The notes under the pieces: generated by a model
Told to the model about the DNA's origin: nothing
Database searches by the model: none
Seen by the model: the letters and a program-made list of their open reading frames with translations, nothing else
Part shown: piece by piece, positions 26,626-33,400 of the stretch
Position numbering within the stretch: position 1 is the first letter of the stretch
Layout of the letters: each line of letters opens with the position of its first letter
Made by a program: the position numbers and the translations under genes
NCBI GenBank assembly: GCA_023249675.1
Contig: JAHFCE010000020.1
Span: 1 to 57,699, forward strand
Length of the DNA stretch: 57,699 bases
Direction: 5' to 3'
Source of the DNA: Elusimicrobiota bacterium
Lineage (GTDB): Bacteria > Elusimicrobiota > Elusimicrobia > UBA1565 > UBA9628

Positions 26626-27852
26626 TCAAATGTCTCTGCGTCCAACGGGGCCGAGCGGGGCCCGGTCGAGCGACTTGATCGCCTCGAGCACGAGAAGGTA
26701 CGCGTTCTTGTAGTGCGCCAGGTCGAACGCGGACATGTTGTCGCGCTCGGAATGGATGATGTCGAAAATAACGTCCTGAGAAGCCCCGTACACCGTGACC
26801 GCAGGAATGCCCGCGTCGCGGAAGGTCGAGGAGTCGGCGTCGCCGCCGTTCAAGTAGTCTTCCTTCAGCGCGTGGCCGCTCGCGCGCGCGACCTGGGCCA
26901 AGCGATCGAGCACCGCGCGCGTGGAGTTATTCTTCCAGGAGAAGGTGCCGTTCACCGCGAGCGTGTCGAGATTGATCATCGCGTCGATCTTGCCGCGCTG
27001 CTCCTTCGACAGCGAGCGGACGTAGGCCTGAGAGCCGAGCAGGCCCTCTTCCTCACGCGCGAACGCGATGAACACGATCGTCGCATCGGTGTCGAGGTCG
27101 TGCAAAGCCTGGTACAGGTTGGCCACCATCGTCGCACCCGTGCCGTTGTCGATCTTGCCTTCGCCCGCCCGCACCTTGTCGTGGTGTCCGCCGACCACGA
27201 TCACGCGGTCGGTGCGGCCCTTCTTGACGACCATGATGTTGTGCCGGCCGCGCCCCGCATCCTGCAAGACGACGTCCGCGTCCTTGGCGCCGCCGAGCTT
27301 GAAGAGATCGATCACAAACTTCTCGCGCTCGGGGTTGGTCGAGGGCAGGCGATCCAAACGGCCCTGCATGTCCTCGTCGCTCGGAATCGCGCCCTCGGGG
27401 CGCGAGACACGCTCGGCTTCGGAGAGGCGCAACGCCGTAAAGCGGCGTTGGGCCTCGAGGGCAAACGCCTCGGGCGTTGGCGCGGCGGGCGCGGCGACTG
27501 CCTCGGGCAACACCGCGGCCTTGAGGCCATCGAAGGCAGCCGCGAGCACGGGGACTTGGTCGCGGCCTTCGGCCGCCGCGGCGGAAAGCGTCGCGTGCAA
27601 AGTCTCGGCGACTCGAAACGGCGCGACCTCCGCGACGGGCGCCGGCACGAGCGCGGGAAACGCCCGCGTCGGAGTCAGCGCGAGCAGTGACGGCAGCGGC
27701 ATCGAGAGGCCGCCGCCAAGAACAGGCGCGGCCGGAACGATCGGCGCCGGAACTCCGCCGGAAAGGGGAACCACGACGCCCACGGTCTGAGCGAAAGAGG
27801 ACGAGGTCAGCAGAAGCGAGATGAGGGCGGCAAGGGGAGTTCGGAATTTCAT
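26626..27852 (-). CDS. Exported M28-family zinc aminopeptidase
   Basis: 408 residues. Signal peptide (1-22), Ala/Pro-rich region to about 100, A-F-D-G motif (F107), then an M28 peptidase. Visible metal and catalytic residues are the His in G-G-H-H-D (about 222), the Asp in I-D-N-G-T-G, the Glu pair in R-E-E-E-G-L-L-G-S (about 266), the Asp in N-L-D-T-L and a C-terminal His in I-H-S-E-R-D. This set predicts an active two-zinc aminopeptidase or carboxypeptidase acting outside the inner membrane. It could trim peptides released by the neighbouring endoproteases. The ATG at 27852 is preceded at 6 nt by TAGACT. Confidence 0.9.
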   Translation of the reverse strand: MKFRTPLAALISLLLTSSSFAQTVGVVVPLSGGVPAPIVPAAPVLGGGLSMPLPSLLALTPTRAFPALVPAPVAEVAPFRVAETLHATLSAAAAEGRDQVPVLAAAFDGLKAAVLPEAVAAPAAPTPEAFALEAQRRFTALRLSEAERVSRPEGAIPSDEDMQGRLDRLPSTNPEREKFVIDLFKLGGAKDADVVLQDAGRGRHNIMVVKKGRTDRVIVVGGHHDKVRAGEGKIDNGTGATMVANLYQALHDLDTDATIVFIAFAREEEGLLGSQAYVRSLSKEQRGKIDAMINLDTLAVNGTFSWKNNSTRAVLDRLAQVARASGHALKEDYLNGGDADSSTFRDAGIPAVTVYGASQDVIFDIIHSERDNMSAFDLAHYKNAYLLVLEAIKSLDRAPLGPVGRRDI

Positions 27853-27977
27853 GGCCCGAGTCTACTAACGCCGGGCAACGGCCCGGGGGTCCGAAAGGCC
27901 CGCCGGATCGGCGGGAAAGGGCCTAGAGTTTTGGGCCCGCAGGACCTGGGCCCGCTGCGCCGTGCTAAAATGAGCGC
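27853..27977. promoter_or_regulatory. Divergent promoter region rich in GGNCC words
   Basis: The leftward -10 TAGACT (27864-27859) ends 6 nt before the ATG at 27852. The rightward -10 TAAAAT (27966-27971) ends 6 nt before the ATG at 27978. Between them are at least six GGNCC words, including AGGGCCTAG (27918-27926) and TGGGCCCG. Confidence 0.45.
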
Positions 27978-28784
27978 ATGCTCAATCGCGCCCTTCTCTG
28001 TGCCATCCTGCTCGCCGCGTCGTCCGACGCCCACGCCGGAATACACCTGAGCGCCGATGAGGCCGCGGCCATCGGCAAGAAAATTTGGAAGAACGAGAGC
28101 GGCGGTACGATCGACGGCCTCACGCACTGGAACAAGGGCGAGAATTTCGCCTCGCTCGGCATCGGCCACTTCATCTGGTACAAGGCGGGCGAGCCCGGCC
28201 CGTTCACGGAGAGCTTCCCCGGCCTGCTCGACGCCCTCGCCGCCTCGGGCGGGAAGCTACCCGTCTGGCTCCAAGGCAAACCGCCCTGCCCCTGGTCCGA
28301 CCGCGACGCCTTTTTCGCCGACTTCCGCGGCCCGCGCATGAACGAGCTACGCCGTCTGCTCGCTGGCTCGATTGGCGTCCAGGCCCGCTACGCGGCCGAC
28401 CGCCTCGAAGCCGCCTTGCCCAAGATCCTCGCGGCCGCGCCGGCCGCGAAGCGACCGGCGCTGAATGTGCGCTTCGACCGCGTCGCCTCGGCGCCGAACG
28501 GCGTGTACGCGTTGATGGACTACGTGAACTTTAAGGGCGAGGGCGTCAGCCCCACCGAACGCTACAACGGCGAGGGCTGGGGCCTGCTCCAGGTTCTCGA
28601 GGGCATGACCGACGCGCCCTCCGGCCAGGCCGCAGTCGCGGCGTTCGTGAAGTCGGCCGACGCGGCGCTCACGCGGCGCATGGCCAACAGCCCGCCCGCG
28701 CGCGATGAAAACCGCTGGCTTGCCGGCTGGCGCAAACGCCTGCTCACCTACCTCGACCATGAGGCGGTCGCGCCGCCGCCCTAG
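27978..28784 (+). CDS. Exported protein, lysozyme-like candidate of unknown family
   Basis: 268 residues with a signal peptide ending near A-H-A-G (about 1-20). The mature N-terminus has a striking pattern: N-E-S-G-G, then L-T-x-W-N-x-G-E and S-L-G-I-G-H-F-I-W-Y. A Glu followed by Gly-rich and aromatic segments recalls lysozyme/transglycosylase folds, and a later G-E-G-W-G-L-L-Q-V-L resembles a substrate cleft. A peptidoglycan-acting role is only an inference. Its TAG interlocks with the stop of the convergent small gene. TAAAAT 6 nt before the ATG suggests a leaderless transcript. Confidence 0.6.
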   Translation: MLNRALLCAILLAASSDAHAGIHLSADEAAAIGKKIWKNESGGTIDGLTHWNKGENFASLGIGHFIWYKAGEPGPFTESFPGLLDALAASGGKLPVWLQGKPPCPWSDRDAFFADFRGPRMNELRRLLAGSIGVQARYAADRLEAALPKILAAAPAAKRPALNVRFDRVASAPNGVYALMDYVNFKGEGVSPTERYNGEGWGLLQVLEGMTDAPSGQAAVAAFVKSADAALTRRMANSPPARDENRWLAGWRKRLLTYLDHEAVAPPP

Positions 28785-28984
28785 AAAATAAAGAGGCTGC
28801 CGATGGTCAGCGCGGCGCCGATGATCATCTTCCGGATGTCTCCGTTCTTCTTCCCGTAGCCGAGATACAGCATCCCAGCAAGGCCCATGACCGCGCTGCC
28901 CCCCATCTTCCAGTAGGTCGACGCGTGGGCGGTGATGGTCGGCAGCGCATCCTCGCTCTGGAGGAGAACCGACTTAAGATCCAT
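28781..28984 (-). CDS. Small two-helix membrane protein
   Basis: 67 residues. Two hydrophobic helices (about 27-43 and 51-67) are joined by a basic loop (G-K-K-N-G-D-I-R-K). It is the third gene of the cytochrome c/PuuD-like operon, 13 nt after the PuuD-like gene, so it may be a small subunit of that membrane complex. Its stop overlaps the convergent stop in CTAG. No family recognised. Confidence 0.55.
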   Translation of the reverse strand: MDLKSVLLQSEDALPTITAHASTYWKMGGSAVMGLAGMLYLGYGKKNGDIRKMIIGAALTIGSLFIF

Positions 28985-28997
28985 CAGCGCGCCTCGG

Positions 28998-29813
28998 TCA
29001 TGCGTGCTCGCGAATCAAGTGGGCCGCATAGGCGCCGAGCGCCAGCAGAACGGCGAGCAGGATCAGCGGGTGGGGCCCGCCGAAGGTGATCGACGCCGAG
29101 TGGCTGCTCAGCATGAGAAAGAGCAGCGGCATCGACATCAAGGTATTGTGCTTCGAGCAGCGCTTGGCCGCGAGCGCCAGCTCGGGGCGCGGGACGCCGT
29201 TTGCCGCGGAAATCGCCATGATCTTCTTCTGGTTGGGGATGATCGTCATCCAGACGTTCGTCATCATGACCGTGCCCATCATGGCGCCCACATGCAGGTA
29301 GGCGGCGCGGTCGCTGAGGACGTTCCTGAGCGCGCAGCCCGAAGCGACCAGAAATAGGTACCAGGCGATTCCTCCCCCGATTTCGGTGCGGCCAAACGGC
29401 GTCTTCCAAATCAGCCGGTAGGCCCCGACCGCGCCAGCGAGCGCTCCCGCCGAGACCAGGACGGCCTTCCAACGCGGCAGTTCCGAGCCGTAATCGAGCA
29501 GCGGCGCGCCCGCCCAGTACAGGAGCGACAGCAGCAGGAAGCCGGACAGCCAGGTCAGCATCGCCTCCCATTTAAACCAGTGCAGGACGCGCGGCATGAC
29601 CTCCGGCCACTTCTGCTTCTCGACCAGATAAAACCCGCCGCCGTGGACCATCCACAGCTCGCCCGCGATGTTCGGCTTGGCCTGCGCGTCGCGGGGCGGC
29701 TCGAAAGCCTTCTCCATCCAATTGAACAGATAGGTCTGGCCGATCCACATGATCCCGGTGATCGCATGGGTCCAGCGCAGGAACAGGCTCAGCCATTCGT
29801 GCAGGTCGCTCAT
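28998..29813 (-). CDS. PuuD-like (urate hydroxylase/DUF989) membrane protein without its cytochrome domain
   Basis: 271 residues and seven helices. Family features are R-W-T-H-A-I-T-G-I-M-W-I-G in helix 1, G-G-G-F-Y-L-V-E-K-Q-K, M-M-T-N-V-W-M-T-I-I-P-N-Q-K, and the conserved K-H-N-T-L-M-S-M-P segment. The His residues in the helices could bind heme. Described PuuD proteins carry a C-terminal cytochrome c domain; here the protein stops after the membrane part and a separate two-heme cytochrome gene lies 3 nt upstream. An electron-transferring membrane oxidase is likely. Urate as substrate is uncertain, because no other purine genes are near. Confidence 0.75.
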   Translation of the reverse strand: MSDLHEWLSLFLRWTHAITGIMWIGQTYLFNWMEKAFEPPRDAQAKPNIAGELWMVHGGGFYLVEKQKWPEVMPRVLHWFKWEAMLTWLSGFLLLSLLYWAGAPLLDYGSELPRWKAVLVSAGALAGAVGAYRLIWKTPFGRTEIGGGIAWYLFLVASGCALRNVLSDRAAYLHVGAMMGTVMMTNVWMTIIPNQKKIMAISAANGVPRPELALAAKRCSKHNTLMSMPLLFLMLSSHSASITFGGPHPLILLAVLLALGAYAAHLIREHA

Positions 29814-29816
29814 TTG

Positions 29817-30452
29817 TTAGAAGTCATCCTTGGGATCTCTCTGGGCCAACGTCAGAAGATAATCCGCCAGCGCGTCAAGCTCGGCGTCGCTCAGGACGCT
29901 GTCCCAGGCGGGCATGTCCACGGCCGCGGTTTGGCCATCCTCCGCGTCCGCAACCGCGCCGCGCTTGAGCTTGGAGATGAGTTCGTCCTTCTTATAGGTG
30001 GCCAGCAACGGGCCCAGACGCGGGATCATGCCCCCGCGCCCCCCGGGGTTTGGGTGTCCGCCCTGTCCGGCCGGACCGTGGCAGGCGACGCAGCCGGCGC
30101 GGACGTAGATGACGCAGCCGTCGCCGGCGGTTCGCCACGGGCGAGCCGTCCCCCACGCCTGACCCTTCTGCTCGGACAGAAAACCGGCCAGGGCGGCGCG
30201 ATCCGCAGCGCTCAGGCCCTGCTCCGGCATCTGGGTATCGTGCTTGAACGCACGCGGACTCGCGAGCCAGTCATCGATCCACGCGCGCGGGCGGCGATGG
30301 CCGACCATGGTCAAATCCGGCCCAGAGTTCCCCCCGCGCTCGCCGATTTTATGGCAGGCGCGGCAGCCATGCGCGTCGAATAAAGCGGCCGGATTCGCCG
30401 CGGAAGCGGTCGATACGACGATGAGGAAGATCGTAAGGACCCGAAAGCTCAT
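29817..30452 (-). CDS. Exported di-heme cytochrome c
   Basis: 211 residues with a signal peptide (1-18) and two heme-binding motifs, C-R-A-C-H near residue 30 and C-V-A-C-H near residue 120. Each is followed by its own small cytochrome c fold, with axial Met candidates in D-T-Q-M-P and V-D-M-P-A-W. It should act in the periplasm as electron acceptor or donor for the PuuD-like protein encoded 3 nt downstream. The ATG at 30452 is preceded by TAGAAT with a 6-nt spacer, in the 21-base gap after the giant subtilase gene. Confidence 0.92.
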   Translation of the reverse strand: MSFRVLTIFLIVVSTASAANPAALFDAHGCRACHKIGERGGNSGPDLTMVGHRRPRAWIDDWLASPRAFKHDTQMPEQGLSAADRAALAGFLSEQKGQAWGTARPWRTAGDGCVIYVRAGCVACHGPAGQGGHPNPGGRGGMIPRLGPLLATYKKDELISKLKRGAVADAEDGQTAAVDMPAWDSVLSDAELDALADYLLTLAQRDPKDDF

Positions 30453-30458
30453 GGGCCC

Positions 30459-30464
30459 ATTCTA
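30459..30464 (-). promoter_or_regulatory. -10 element, leaderless type, of the cytochrome operon
   Basis: TAGAAT on the minus strand ends 6 nt before the ATG at 30452; the spacer is GGGCCC. Confidence 0.45.
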
Positions 30465-30473
30465 TCATTCGTT

Positions 30474-33400
30474 TCAGGGGGACGGCTTCTGCGCCGCACG
30501 CAGGGCGCGGCGTAGCAGGCCCGGACGAGGCGCCGCAGGCGGGGCCGTAAGCTTTCGGGCTTCATCGGCCAGGGCCTTGGCTTCGCGGACAAGCGCCTCA
30601 GGGTCATTGAGACGCGTGCGCAGGGCCTCCAAGGCGCGGTCCGCCGTGTCGAACAAGCCCGCGCCGACCTCGTGCTCGCGGTAAGCCGGGAGTGCCGTCA
30701 CCGAGCGCTTGACCAAGGCGGTTAAATAGGGAAACCAGCCGTCGGGCAAAGAGCGGCCCGCCGCCGTCATGCCTTCAGACAACACCCGCGCGAGCTTGGC
30801 CAACTTGGCCGCGCTGCGCTCGGCCGCCGCCGCCGTGCCGAGAATTTTGGTCGGCAAGACCGCTCCCGCGGCGGCCTCCGCCACGACGACCACCGCCTGG
30901 TCGATCAGCTCGCCAGGCTTCAGATCGTCCACAAGATCGGTCCAACTGATGCGCGGAGCCTCAGGCGTGCCGCGCCAGGAGTAGAACTGCAGGCCTTCGG
31001 TGCTCGCGGCCGCGACGACCGCCGCAAGGCCAAAATCGCCGGGCGCTGCAATGGAGGCGGGTTTGGGACCGGAGTTGCCGGCGCCGACCACGACGCCGAT
31101 GCCGGAAGCGACAAGCCGGTCGATCAGCCTCGAGAGCGGCGTGCGGCGCATCGTGGGCGCGCCCAACGTCAGCGCGATCACGACCGGACCCTTGCCCTTC
31201 GCGGCCGCGGCGACGCGCTCGAGCGCGGCCATCACGCGCACCTCGGACACTCCGGCGGCGGCGCGCACGCGCACAAGCGAAAGATCGGCATCTGCGGAAA
31301 GCTCGTCCGCCTTTTCGCCGTCGCCGAGGTCGATCGTCAAACCGCCCGCCTCGGCCGGGACGTTCGAAAGCGGATAATAAGGAAGCGAATGGCGAACGGT
31401 CCAGCCCCGATGCTCCAGAGCGATCGTCAGCGCGTAGAGCTTGTGCTCGGGAACCGACAGCCATAGCCCGCGCGACAGCGGCAAGGACGCCCTCGTCGTC
31501 GTCTCAAAGCGAGTCAAAGTCGCGGCGTCGATCTGAGGATCTTCGGCGCCGTACGGCGCCGAAACGAACAGGTCCACGGGGCCCATCGCCTCGTCCACGC
31601 CGGACACGCCCGAACCCGCGGGGTCCATCGGCGCGGTCGGCACGTCAAGCGGAATGCCCGCGGCCCGAGCGAGCAGCTGGACGAGCTCGCTCAGCGCGCC
31701 GGGCTTGCTGATGGCGTCGCGGTTCTTGACGACGAAATCCGTGATGATGGGCTTGAGCGGCTCGGCGCGCAGGCGCAGAACGAAGGCCTTGCTCCTGACC
31801 GCGACCGGGAAAACCTTCGCGACCGTGCGCGTCAGGGCGAGGTTCTCCGGACCGGCCGCGTCGAGCAGGTCCATAATGACGCGGTCGCTGATCGCCTCCG
31901 GCACGGCGTCGGCCAGGTTCGACAAAGCCGCCGAAGCGAGGTGACGGATGTTCCCGCGCTCAGCCCGGTCGCGCACGCGGGTCGAAAGGCCCTCGGTCTC
32001 AAGTATCGTCGCATAGGAGCCGATCTGGCCGAGCAGCCACGTCGATGAGAAGCGCACGCTCTTGTCCGCGTTGCCGAGCTCCTTGACGACGCGGGCGACC
32101 GCCGAGCGGTCGCCGTGGCGAGCGAGCGCGTAGGCGGCGTAAACGCCGACGTCCCATAAGTCGTTGGCCGCCGCCTTGCGCAGCAAGGCGTCCATCGCGT
32201 GCGTCGGGATCTCGGCGAGCGCTAGGAACGCCATCTGGCGCACGCGGGCATCGGGGTCATTGAGGCCGGCCTCGGCGAGCGCTGAGGCCGAGGCGGGCGA
32301 CCTGAAGTTCATCAATACAAAGGCGGCGCGCATGCGCACGAGCCACACTGGGTCCTTCAGCGCCTCAAGCAGCGCCGGGAGCTCCACGTCACGCGCCGCA
32401 TTGAAGCGCTTCTGGATTTCAGCCTGCACGATGTTGCCGGCCGCAGAGCGGTCCGCCGGCTCCTCAGAGGATTCATCGGGAGAGTCGTCCTCCTCACGCG
32501 CCCGCGCGTCGCTCTTCGCCAACCCGGTCTCCCGGTAGACGCGGTCCTCGGCGTCTTGAACGGCCTTGAGCCGCTCAAGCCAGGCCCAGCCGTCCGGGGA
32601 GAGCCCGCGTCCGGCACATTCGTAGACCAAAGATATGGCCGCCCAGGCGTTGACAAGGCCGGCACCCTGAAAGGTCAGCGGAATAGCCGTATCGGTCGCC
32701 GTCCGCATCAGAATCGCCTTCACGGCAAAGGGCAGGTTGTCCCGCAAGAAGGACGCCGGCTCACCGGCCTTCGCGGGAATCAAAGCGCCGATGGCTCGCA
32801 GCGCGAGCTTGACGAGAAGCGCAATGGCGGCCACGGCTGGGGCGGACATCGACGTGCCGGACTTGCCGGTATGCTTGCCGTCCGCGAGGTCGGAGACCGA
32901 ACGCGGCGCGTCCTTCGATTTCGCCGAGTACACGCCCTCCTTGTAGACGTTGCTCGATCCGGGCGAGGTCGTCACGTCGCCGCCGATGCCGATAATGTCG
33001 GGCTTGAAGCGGTCGCGCTTGATCGGATAGCGGCCGTCGCTGTCGAAGCCCGGCGACTCGAAGAAGGAAGCCTCCGGCACGCCGTCGTCCTTGCTCTTGG
33101 CGAAGGAGCCGACGGCGATCACGTCCGCCCCTGCGGCGGGCTGGCTCATCGTGCGGTCGAAAGGGCCGGCATTGCCGGCGCTCGCGAGGATGATCGGATA
33201 CTCGCCGACCGCATTTTTTTGGTGGGTCAGCTGGGAGAAGAACTCCGCCAAATTATCAGCTGAGGAGCCCCGGCTGCCGAGGCTCAGGGTGATCACGTCG
33301 ACGCCCCTCTTCTGGGTCGCGAGGGCCGCGGCCACGCGGCCGAGGTTCAGGCCGACTCGATTCAAACCCTTCTGCAGGATGCCGACAGTCAAGGCCGCAA

